From Fonsecaea monophora (lineage: Eukaryota; Ascomycota; Eurotiomycetes; Chaetothyriales; Herpotrichiellaceae): DNA of 29,107 nt. The stretch covers positions 1-29,107 of the forward strand of contig NW_019174125.1 of NCBI RefSeq assembly GCF_001642475.1, written 5' to 3'. The number at the start of each line of letters is the position of its first letter. Position 1 is the first letter of the stretch. The translations under genes were made by a program, and so were the position numbers. The notes below the pieces were generated by a model. It did no database searches and was not told the DNA's origin. It saw only the letters and a program-made list of their open reading frames with translations. Below are positions 1-7,925 of the stretch, piece by piece.

Positions 1-154
1 GGGGGGGAAACAGGGCAGACAATATGTATGTATGTAAACTGGCCTCACGTACCAACAGATCTCGAGCCCGATCATAGTCTTCTGTAATGAGAGCGATTTG
101 TCTCAGTCTGGTCGGGGCGACAGGCGGGATGCTCTGTTCCTTTGCGCTAGCCAT
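1..154 (-). CDS. Glyoxalase/VOC-like protein, 5' exon only (partial)
   Basis: Only the first coding exon lies in the window. The ATG is at 154 and the exon runs 34 codons down to 53, where a consensus donor (GTACGT, 52-47) opens a phase-0 intron that leaves the window at the left edge. The peptide contains R-L-R-Q-I-A-L-I followed by an E-D-Y-x-R-A-R-D-L-L helix. From memory this is how many fungal glyoxalase/bleomycin-resistance (VOC) superfamily proteins begin: a first beta strand, then the helix of a beta-alpha-beta-beta-beta module. No metal ligand or substrate residue is visible in so short a piece, so substrate and activity cannot be called. The rest of the gene should lie immediately left of the window. 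Confidence 0.5.
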   Translation of the reverse strand, partial: MASAKEQSIPPVAPTRLRQIALITEDYDRARDLLVREASLHTYILSALFPP

Positions 155-265
155 GGTTTTTATCCCTTTCCCTGGGCACTCTCTGTGTTGTTTGTCACAC
201 CTTTTGTGTGAAAGGTGACAGTCTCACGCTGAGGAGCCGGTGCGGTGCGGTGCGACGCGACCAGC

Positions 266-283
266 ATATATATATATATATAT
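266..283. repeat. (AT)9 dinucleotide run
   Basis: An uninterrupted AT dinucleotide tract of 18 bp lies about 110 bp upstream of the VOC-like ATG. A TATA-like role is possible, but its position and purity fit a simple microsatellite equally well. Confidence 0.85.
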
Positions 284-376
284 TTCGCGGGTCACTTGAC
301 GAAATGTCCCAGGCTGTCTTTGAACCCCGCTATCAAGTCACTCTCGGTGGCGCGCCAAGTGGGGATTGAATAATAT

Positions 377-398
377 GTAGGTAGGTAGGTAGGTAGGT
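377..398. repeat. (GTAG)n tetranucleotide run
   Basis: Five and a half copies of GTAG. Shorter relatives of the same TAGGTAGG-type motif are scattered through the first 2.5 kb (for example near 1682, 1918, 2022, 2243 and 2310), making it a recurring spacer and intron motif of this genome. Confidence 0.9.
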
Positions 399-507
399 TG
401 GAGACAAAAGCCCGCCCACCAGTATGTACCAGTCAAATGACCAAGTCTGAATGTCATGGAGGCATTGGGGGGCCGCGCATGAAAAGCATGAACCTCGGTT
501 ATCCCAT

Positions 508-606
508 TACAAAGCTACAAAGCTACAAAGCTACAAAGCTACAAAGCTACAAAGCTACAAAGCTACAAAGCTACAAAGCTACAAAGCTACAAAGCTACAA
601 AGCTAC
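508..606. repeat. 8-bp tandem repeat (TACAAAGC), about 12 copies
   Basis: Ninety-nine bp made of a perfect 8-bp unit, TACAAAGC, repeated about 12.4 times without a visible mismatch. Perfect identity indicates recent expansion, so copy number is probably polymorphic between strains. The unit is not a multiple of three and the tract lies outside genes. Confidence 0.97.
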
Positions 607-869
607 TACCAGGCAAGCAGGGGTGGGAAACAATAATTAATTCCAGATCAAGGAGGGAGGGAAACGGGTACTAGGGAGTACGAGGTATGTAGTGAGGTGG
701 GAGATGATTGATTGGTGATGAAGAATCTCTTTTTGTCCCGCCGTCAATAAAACTACCACTTTGCACACTTACCACCACTATGTATGTACGCAACTGCTAG
801 CGAGTACAGCGCTACGACTCCTCCCTAAACCCTCGCAATTCCAAATCAAGCCTCTCCCCTCCTCCTCCT

Positions 870-2119
870 TCACAGTTTCGAGCGAGACTTTGATTTCTCT
901 GGGATCCTCTCGTTAGCGCCAAAAACACAAAAGAGAGGGTCCTGGGCACCGTCAAAAAGAACTTACCAAGCAACAACCGACTCTTCTCGGCGAACCTCTG
1001 CTTCGGGGCGTCCTCGACAAACCTCTCGGCCAGGGCGTCGGCGGCCTCGTGGACGGCGAGCATCCGGTCCCGCCGCAGGGCGAGGTTCTGCAGGCGCTTG
1101 GCCTCCATCATGGACTTGCCGTCGTTGACGGCGAGCTGCTCGGCGAGGAACTCGTCGACCTTCTGGTGGAAGCCCTGGGTGGGGAAGACGCGGTTGACCA
1201 GCCCCCACTGCTCGAGTTCCTGGGCGGTGACCTTGCGGCCGAGCATGAGGATGTCGTTGGCGCGGCGGGGGCCGATCGAGTGCGCAAAGGACGTGGCCGA
1301 ACCGTACTCGGGCACCAGGGCCAGCGCGCTGAACGGCACCTGGAGGTATGCCGAGTCGGCGGCCAGGACAATGTCGGCGACACCGGGGAACCAGGCGGCG
1401 CCTGCGCCGATCGCTGGACCATTGAGCGCGAGCACGAGGACCTTTTTATGGTCGATCATGGAGCGGAGGAGTTCGACGTCTGTGTTTTGATAAGAGAAAA
1501 AGGTTGGTTTTGTGTCCTCTTCCCCCCCTCCTCGGAAAACGTGGGGGAAACTTACTGGTGCTGCTTTTGGCCATAAAGTCGATTTTCTTTGCTGCCGGGT
1601 GAGGGAATTCTTCGACCGGTTTGTTGGCGTGGGCTGACCAGGGGCGGTATTGGATCAGTCTTGGGAATAATATAGATACCTATCAAGGTAGGTGGGTATA
1701 TTAGGTAAACAAACGTACCTTTGACATCGGCGCCCGAGGAAAAGAACCTGCCCTCGCCCGTGAGGACGGTGAAGACGGTGTCTGGGTGTTCATTGAGCTC
1801 GCGCAGGGCCTGGGCGGTGTCGAGGAGGAGGGACCCGCCAAAGGAATTGAGGGCCTTGGGCCGGTTGAGCTGGAGATCCGCACATTCAAAGATCGAGGTT
1901 AGTGAGTGCCATAGGGTGGGTAGGTAGGTCTTTCATTCATGACATTTTCATTCCTTGTTTTCTTTCTCTTTGGGAGGATATGGAACGGAAATGGAGTGTA
2001 CGAGTATACTTCTCGGTATCCTAGGTAGGTAGAGGTTGGTAACATACCTTGATAATCCCAACCTTACCCTTGATCTCAAAGACAATGTCCGAGTACTTGT
2101 ATTTGCTTTGGCTGGACAT
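870..2119 (-). CDS. Peroxisomal enoyl-CoA isomerase/hydratase (crotonase family)
   Basis: Five exons: 2119-2048, 1869-1719, 1633-1556, 1479-967, 898-870; 280 aa. The family moves or hydrates double bonds of enoyl-CoA in fatty-acid beta-oxidation. Crotonase features seen: L-N-R-P-K-A-L-N (about 25-32), oxyanion-hole segment F-F-S-S-G-A-D-V-K (about 66-74), N-G-P-A-I-G-A-G (120-127), and L-V-P-E-Y-G-S with a glutamate at about 158, where yeast Eci1 has its catalytic Glu as I recall. The second catalytic Glu of true hydratases is not evident, so a delta3,delta2-enoyl-CoA isomerase (Eci1/Dci1-like) is favoured. The 29-nt last exon supplies the ending S-R-S-K-L, a canonical PTS1 peroxisome signal, which strongly supports that splice. 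All junctions are GT-AG and keep phase (0,1,1,1). Two CCGAGG/CCTCGG boxes lie upstream. Confidence 0.88.
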
Positions 2120-2147
2120 GGTTCTGGCTAATGTAAACACAAAGCAA

Positions 2148-2153
2148 CCGAGG
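2148..2153. promoter_or_regulatory. CCGAGG box near the isomerase start
   Basis: CCGAGG lies 29 bp upstream of the isomerase ATG. The CCTCGG/CCGAGG core is the established target of the fatty-acid-responsive Zn2Cys6 regulators FarA/FarB in Aspergillus beta-oxidation genes. A six-base match is weak alone and this copy probably lies in the 5' UTR. Confidence 0.3.
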
Positions 2154-2584
2154 AAGTGAAATCGGGCTTAGGATTTGGGGGTGAGAATGAAACGTGAAAA
2201 AAGTTTCCGTGCGTGTTGGTGTGTGTACCCTAGATTAGGTATGTAGGTAGGATGCCTAGGTAGAGAGATATATGTATATGTATGTGCTCTGGTCAGAAGA
2301 TCGATGGGGAAGTAGGTAGCTGAGTAGTCGAGTCGCTGAGTAGGTAGCTGGGAGTCAAGATAGATCGATAGCTGAATAGCCGAAACAGCGTACCTAGGTA
2401 GTAGAGTGAGAAAGAATCAGCATGCAAAATACGTGTCCAAGGTTATGTAACACATAAGGATGACTACGAGTACCAAGTACAGTATAAGGGCACTTGCTCT
2501 TACTTGCTTCCCCATTGCCATGCTGCCCCGGCAGTCAGCCGTTTAGGGGAATCGCCGAATCACCCTCTCTCCTCTTTTCAACAG

Positions 2585-2590
2585 CCTCGG
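2585..2590. promoter_or_regulatory. CCTCGG box in the isomerase promoter
   Basis: This is the reverse orientation of the same FarA/FarB-type core, about 466 bp upstream of the isomerase ATG, within 85 bp of a CACGTG palindrome, a GATA motif and a CCAATCA box. The clustering makes it the better candidate of the two. Confidence 0.35.
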
Positions 2591-2768
2591 TTGAAAATGC
2601 TCGGGGTCAGCAGCAAAATAATGATCACGTGATGGACCCCGTGATAAGTTTGTTGAACATTGACCAATCAGCTGTTTTCGGTGTCCCCAGCCTCGTTAGC
2701 TAATTAAGCACGCGACTTTTTGCCCCTGTATATTTGTATTTACAAGTACGTGTATAAGTCATGCCGAC

Positions 2769-2903
2769 CGAGTCTCTTGTATATTCGCAGTCAATGCCCG
2801 TCAGAGTATCTTGTACATTCCCCCATAAATTCTCGTCCCGTATTTGGTATATCCAACCAATTCTCACCAGGGTATCTTTTACATTGCCTCATCAATTCTC
2901 AGC
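2769..2903. repeat. Degenerate ~34-bp tandem repeat across the FPGS stop codon
   Basis: Four diverged units, roughly 2769-2802, 2803-2837, 2838-2869 and 2870-2903. Each carries a block like GTATCTTGTACATT followed by a block like CATCAATTCTC. Units 2 and 4 are most alike, for example GTATCTTGTACATTCCCCCAT against GTATCTTTTACATTGCCTCAT. The FPGS stop codon (complement of 2892-2894) lies in the last unit, so the repeat forms the start of its 3' UTR and the last few codons. Confidence 0.65.
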
Positions 2904-4611
2904 CTTGTCCTTACCCTCGTCCCCGACCTCATCCGTTCTCCCCTTCCCCCGTCGCAGCAGGTAAATTGCGCCGCCCACCAGGTGCAAGCTGCCCGTCACC
3001 AATACCTGTAGGCCCCTTCTATGCATGCCGACCGCGTCTGCATACTCCAGCGCTTCCTCAATAAAAGGCACATAGCTGGTCTTTGCGTCTGGATAGATCG
3101 ACCCCCACAGGTCACAGTATTGTCTCGGAAGATCTGCCACTACCTTGTCCGGCACATGCAACGTCTTGTCTGCTTTCGGTCAGTCTCCCAAAATAGATAG
3201 GTCAGCATGTAGCGGCCTACCTGGTCGAATGGTTCCGTCGCGTCGTTCCTGGTACGTGGTAAACACCATCTCAGGACATGGGACACCGTTCTGTTTGACC
3301 GCACTTGCCAACGCCCTCAATAATGATGGACCGTCTCGTTCTTCTGACATGTGAGAGAAGATGATCATAGACGGCGGAGCATCTTCTCCACCACCGTCGC
3401 CGTACGAAGTCCTCGTCATCTCAGCAAACCACTCGACCGCTTGTCCAATGCTCAATTCATTGTGAGCTCCGTCCAGGAACCACGTACATGTGGCAGTCTG
3501 GATCACCTCAAATCGGCCCGGCCAGGAGAAGTTCTCGATCCCCTTCCTGACATCCTGCTCGCCGAGCTGCTTCTCTTCAAAGGGGCTCTTTCGGGAGAGA
3601 AAGGCGTTGGCGAGGGCGATGGCCAGGGAACAGTTGATGTGTTGCACCTGCGCACGTAGCGCATTCGCATGGAGAGGCAGCGAGGGATTGACTGGGACTA
3701 TCTCAAGGTGAACGCCCTTTTCAGCAGCCCGAGATTTCAGCACGGCTTCGACCGCGGGTATTTGTGGAGCAGAGAAAGCGGGAGTCCCATGCTTGAAGAT
3801 GCCCGCCTTGTGCCAGGCCACATCCTCGATCCCGGGCCCCAGCTGCGCCAGATGATCTAGTCCAATCGAGGTGATTCCGGTCACCACGGGCGCCGCAAAC
3901 ACATTGGTGGCATCGTATTCGCCGCCGTGGTGTGTCTCAAAGATTGCCGCTTGGATCCCTTCGCGCGAAAAGGTGTGGATGGCCAGTAACGCAACCAATT
4001 GCAGGTACCGGGGCTGTCTCTCGTCCTCGGCCGCCACTCGATCCTGCCGTGAGAATAACCGGTCCCAGATCTCGAAAAAGTACTTTGTGAAAAGATCCTC
4101 GGAGATGGGTTGCCCGTTGATCTGGATCCGCTCGCGAATACATGTGAGATCCGGCGACGTGTAGAGGCCAATCCTGGTAGGGAACCCGGTTCGTTTGCCC
4201 CATTCCTGCAGCAAAGATCGTGTGAAAGCACAGGTACTGCCTTTCCCTTTGGTCCCAGCCACGTGGACAATGTTCAAAGCGTCTACGTCGCCGTCCTTCC
4301 CCCCTTTTCGTCAGAACTAGTATCTGCAGAGCTTTTGAAAACAGAAACTCTCGCAACGTACCGTGTAGCCCATCTTTTGCAGCCAATTCCGCATGCCGGC
4401 AATGCTGGGCGTTCCCCGGAGAGACGACTGGACAGCGACATGACGCCCGGGAATCGGGCCGGCTGCATTTTGGGGCCTCGCCTTCCTTCGCCTGGTGTTG
4501 AGGAGTCGCAATGCATTCTATCCCTCTAAGAACGGGTTTTCTCGAATGGTTGAGAGGGAGTTGGCCTACCTCATACGTTCTTTTCAGACTCGGCACAGTC
4601 CCTTTCTGCAT
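2892..4611 (-). CDS. MET7: Folylpolyglutamate synthase
   Basis: Four exons: 4611-4570, 4517-4362, 4295-3221, 3169-2892; 516 aa. The enzyme adds glutamates to tetrahydrofolates with ATP, retaining folates in cytosol and mitochondria and supporting methionine and nucleotide synthesis. Seen: a K-R-T-Y-E-N-A-L-R-L-L-N start created by joining exons 1 and 2; the P-loop H-V-A-G-T-K-G-K-G-S-T (about 76-87); the Mur-ligase-type H-H-G-G-E-Y-D-A-T-N and T-S-I-G-L-D-H motifs; F-L-D-G-A-H-N in the C-terminal domain; and the ending V-L-V-T-G-S-L-H-L-V-G-G. Length matches the family. Exon 3 starts after a tight AAG acceptor, required because the nearer AG gives a stop. The start chosen is the ATG just before the conserved T-Y-E block; no mitochondrial leader is obvious, though an upstream exon cannot be excluded. 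It faces the PRKRIP1 homologue across a shared promoter. Confidence 0.93.
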
Positions 4612-5014
4612 CTTGCGGGTCGAGCACTACCGATTGACAGTCCGGTGGACTTTCCTTCCCGTCACCGATTCATGGCGGAGTAGAAAAGCCGCCTGACAAT
4701 ATGAACATCGAGAAGCAGCCTTCAGGAGTAGATAGGATAATACTATGCGTAGAGTCCCACCATGACAGCGAAAGTTGAACTTGTCGCCACGGATGGAGTT
4801 ATGCCTCACCGTAGAGAACTGCCACGATGCTACTGCGGATCTTTGGTTTCCTTAGCGCCGAGAAAAAGTCGGGGATCCTCGTACGTACGTCACTTTGCAG
4901 TTGCATCTCGCGCCGTACGAGGTACTCTCTCCCCCATCCTTTCGTCGCCTCATCCTCACTCAGGCTGGGCTTGGAACCACAAGAGGCAGCCACCTTCACT
5001 AGGTACTCGACAAA
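4612..5014. promoter_or_regulatory. Divergent promoter region, FPGS / PRKRIP1 homologue
   Basis: 403 bp separate two ATGs pointing away from each other, so this stretch must hold both promoters and 5' UTRs. No classical TATA box or other element stands out. Open frames here are chance. Confidence 0.6.
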
Positions 5015-5659
5015 ATGTCTGAACCCATTCCAGAAGCCATCCCCACCTCTGCCGACCCTCGTTCGCACCGCCCGCTCAAACGCGCTCGTGGCGCCTACAC
5101 TGCCAACCCCAACGCCCGCGCAATCTCGCAGCAGGCCCACGAAGTGGAATCTCTCTTCCTCGACCCTTCGCGTCCCGTCCAACTCCCGCCCCCGTCGACC
5201 GCCGTCCAGAAATCTCGACCCGCGCCTCCCGAAATCGTCGCGAATGTCCAGGGTTCCAGCGCCGGTGCGGGCTCCGGAGAGTTTCACGTCTACAAGGCGA
5301 GTCGACGGAGAGAGTATGAGAGATTGCGCGCCATGGACGAAGAGGCTAAAAAGGAGGAGGAGGACGAGAGGTGGGAACGAGAAGAACGGAAGAGGAGGGA
5401 GAGAGACGAGGAGAAGACCAGACGGAATCGGGAGCGCAGGAATCGGAAGAAGGGGAAAAAGGACACAGACAAAAAGACAGACAACACTGTAAATGGAACG
5501 AAGGAGCCCGTAGAGAATGGGGAGACGCAAGGCGTGAAGAGAAAGGCTGGTGGGTTGCAGATCCCACCAAAAGGGAGTCAGGAAGAGGATCAAGGCTCCG
5601 ACTTTGGTGTGGCGGAAGTGGTCAAAGAAACTGGCATCACGATCCATGACGATGATTAG
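5015..5659 (+). CDS. PRKRIP1: PRKRIP1-like spliceosomal protein (DUF1168 family)
   Basis: Single exon, 214 aa. The diagnostic block is V-Q-G-S-S-A-G-A-G-S-G-E-F-H-V-Y (about 78-93), followed by R-R-R-E-Y-E-R-L and a long highly charged helix (about 97-165) very rich in E, K and R. This order of a G-S-G-E-F-H-V-Y signature and then a basic/acidic coiled coil is that of the PRKRIP1/DUF1168 family, whose human member is a component of the catalytic spliceosome where its long helix bridges parts of the complex. The N-terminal 70 residues are proline-rich and probably disordered; K-R-K-A near residue 177 could serve as a nuclear localisation signal. The acidic end (H-D-D-D) closes the protein. It shares a divergent promoter with FPGS and its 3' end lies 199 bp from the converging dehydrogenase. 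Confidence 0.87.
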   Translation: MSEPIPEAIPTSADPRSHRPLKRARGAYTANPNARAISQQAHEVESLFLDPSRPVQLPPPSTAVQKSRPAPPEIVANVQGSSAGAGSGEFHVYKASRRREYERLRAMDEEAKKEEEDERWEREERKRRERDEEKTRRNRERRNRKKGKKDTDKKTDNTVNGTKEPVENGETQGVKRKAGGLQIPPKGSQEEDQGSDFGVAEVVKETGITIHDDD

Positions 5660-5858
5660 GAAACCACCGTCATGCGTCTGATGGATGGTATGAGCCTAGA
5701 CGGGACGGCTCACTAAAGCTCAGGCACGTCTTCCAAGGTTTGGGTACCGACCACTTGACAGATTCCGAGCAAAGAGCCGAACCATTTTACAACTTTGACA
5801 TATCATACAACGGACTCCTGCCTGCAGTGTCCTTCAGATCCGGCAGTACAGCCTTTCC

Positions 5859-7060
5859 TCAGGCATTCTTTTCCCTCGCCACGATCGCCCGATCGATTCC
5901 ACTCCACCACCGCACTACCCTTTGCACTGCCCCTGGCATCACATTCAGAAACGGCACACATTTGGCATAAAATGGCATGCGGATCACTCCGCCGTCACCT
6001 CTTTCCACCCACCGCACAATTTCCTTGGCTACATCCTTGGCTTCCAACACGGGCCCGAAAAAGTGTGCGTAGAAGGGTACTCGTGTAATGTCCGCAAATA
6101 GCTGCGTGGAGAGCTGGCCTGGTTCGACGAGGATGGTCTTCACCTTGTCAAAGACAGTGGGATCGGGGCTAGTGCGGAGTTCGTGACACAAGGTGTTGTG
6201 CAGCGCCGAGACGCCAGCTTTCGACGCATTGTAGTCGGCTAGTTGGGCAGGGTTGAGATGCGAGAGGATCGAGGAGATGGTTATGATGTGAGCCCCCTGG
6301 GGCGAGGAAAGTAGATGAGGGAGGACGGCGGACAGGGCGGTGAAGTGGCCGAGGGCATTGGTGGTGATTGTTTTGGTGGCTTGCTGGGGAGACAGCGTCG
6401 ATGTCGACAACTCCGAGGACGCTGGAGAAATCAGAGGGAGGCCATTGATGGATGTTGCTGCGTTATTGATCAGAATTGTCGGCCGACCGAGCTGATTGAT
6501 ATCTATCGTGAGCCTACGAGAGAATAGAAGAAGTAGAGAATCAGAAGGACGGTCCAACCTACGTCGTCAATGACCCGGTCCACCGCCCCCTGGACCTCTG
6601 CAGCATTGCTCACGTCCACAACCTCCCAGACAAGGTCCCAGCGCTCCATCTCCTCGCGGGCCTCCTCGTCCGGCCCGTGGATGTCCAGGACCGCCACCTT
6701 TGCGCCCTTTCTCAGGAGCATCTCGGCCAGCACTCTGCCCAGCCCGCGGGCGCCGCCGGTGACGACAACCACCTCGTCTTCCCAATCGACTTTCCGGTGG
6801 CGGCCGTACGTGAGGCGGTGGTTGAGCCAGACGGCCAGTTCGGCGACGACCAGAAACGCCGTGTAGTACAGCGTGTAAAAGGCCAGGGGTTCCTTGTGCT
6901 TGTGCACGGCGGCCAGACACAGGTAGAAGACGAGGGTGATCCAGGGGTGGAAGACCGAGTTGGCCAGTATCAGCAGCAGCAGATCCAGCGTAACGTGGCG
7001 GGACCATGACAGTCGATTCGAGGGGACAAGTCTCGGTGATGTCGAGGGTCCTGACACCAT
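5859..7060 (-). CDS. Membrane-anchored short-chain dehydrogenase/reductase (RDH/SDR16C-like)
   Basis: Two exons, 7060-6563 and 6491-5859, give 376 aa. The cofactor motif T-G-G-A-R-G-L-G is at 101-108, an aspartate after beta strand 2 (V-L-D-I) suggests NAD(H), N-N-A-A is at about 175-178, catalytic Ser at 239/240, and the Y-N-A-S-K active site has Tyr253 and Lys257. The first ~85 residues hold hydrophobic segments (about 24-37, 40-52 and 59-79), typical of ER or lipid-droplet SDRs such as retinol or 17-beta-hydroxysteroid dehydrogenases. The intron (6562-6492) uses donor GTAGGT and the acceptor CAATCAG; two nearer AGs would break the frame, while this one joins D-D to L-G-R-P-T-I-L-I-N-N-A as in homologues. 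Substrate cannot be read from sequence; a lipid, retinoid-like or steroid-like alcohol or ketone is the family expectation. Confidence 0.88.
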
Positions 7061-7925
7061 GATTTCTACTCTTTTTACCGCCCTTGTCTTGCTCCAAGCC
7101 CCTTTTTTCCTTTGTTCTGATTTCTCAATTTCTCTCTTTCCCCCTTGACAGCGTACCGGACGCCTTCTGTAAAACACTTGTAATTACAGTGCTTGAAAAG
7201 ATCAACGACTCAAACAGTCTGGAGCCGGCCCAGGTGGAGAAGAAATAACGTTTGGTACGAAGACAAGTCAAGCATATCGAGTCGAGGGATTGGATCGAGG
7301 AGGAGATGATCAACGGTGCAGCCAAGATAGGCTAGACCATTTCTGGACAGACACGGCCACGCTGCTTTACTCTTTATCTGTTCAACAGCCTCAGGGAGAC
7401 AGTTTGCATTTATCTAATGAGACCCTTATGATGTGGAGCTGTGGCGACAGAACTACTGTAACTTTGTTCAGAAAACGTTGGCAAGTCCTTCTCCTGTACG
7501 ACAGCTGGACTCGACCACGGACAACAGTGACCCAGTTGTCGCCGACAGATGTCCACAGCCTCTATGAGAGATGAGACAGTAGACAGCAACGAGCAGAAGA
7601 AAAAGCAAGACACAGCTTCAAACCCCTTTTGGCAAGACGACTTCATATTGTCGACTGCCGAGAGGCATTTCTCTGTTCATCCTCTTGACCAATTCTATCC
7701 AGATGCTGAGAGAAGAGCACTTCTCAGCCAAAACCATGTTGACTCTTCGCCCTGCAAATCCATCGCCTTTTGATCTTTGGTCCTTCGCCCTCCAGACAAA
7801 CGGACAATTCTCACAGACCTCAACCATCTGGAGCCCTCTGGGTAATGCTGGAATAATACCGATGCACTTGCTAGATGTCCATGTCCATTCCCCACGTCGT
7901 TCTGACAACATCTCCTGGTCACCCA
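7061..7925. other. Intergenic spacer, no gene seen
   Basis: 865 bp between two minus-strand genes: the promoter of the dehydrogenase on the left and the 3' UTR of the nucleotidyltransferase on the right. Open frames of up to about 100 codons occur on both strands but match nothing I know and have no supporting splice or context. Confidence 0.7.

Larger units (their letters stand above)
155..869. other. Intergenic spacer with several microsatellites
   Basis: 715 bp separate the start of the VOC-like gene from the stop of the enoyl-CoA isomerase gene; both are on the minus strand, so this holds the promoter of the first and the 3' region of the second. I see no gene. It contains an (AT)n run, a GTAG tetranucleotide run and a 12-copy 8-bp tandem repeat, listed separately. 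The open frame across 398-640 is a by-product of the repeat, not a gene. Confidence 0.8.
2120..2891. other. Intergenic: promoter of the enoyl-CoA isomerase gene and 3' region of FPGS
   Basis: 772 bp between two minus-strand genes. Close to the isomerase ATG it is rich in TAGGTAGG-like tracts and TA-rich sequence. Further up it holds a palindromic TCACGTGA (2625-2632, E-box type), TGATAA (2642-2647, GATA-factor type), CCAATCA (2664-2670, CCAAT-binding-complex type) and two CCGAGG-core boxes. Its left part, as drawn from the FPGS side, carries a degenerate tandem repeat. No additional gene is seen. Confidence 0.7.

Noticed and set aside
398..640. Open frames of 80 and 61 codons rich in a K-L-Q-S-Y-K-A-T pattern
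   Set aside because: They are direct translations of the 8-bp satellite; all frames stay open because the unit has no stop, and there is no homologue or start context.
1049..1576. 175-codon plus-strand frame opposite the enoyl-CoA isomerase
   Set aside because: It mirrors a GC-rich conserved exon on the other strand, which carries the recognisable crotonase motifs.
4799..5647. 282-codon minus-strand frame opposite the PRKRIP1 homologue
   Set aside because: Its F/L/S-rich sequence is the complement of the Glu/Lys-rich coiled coil; only the plus strand encodes a known family.
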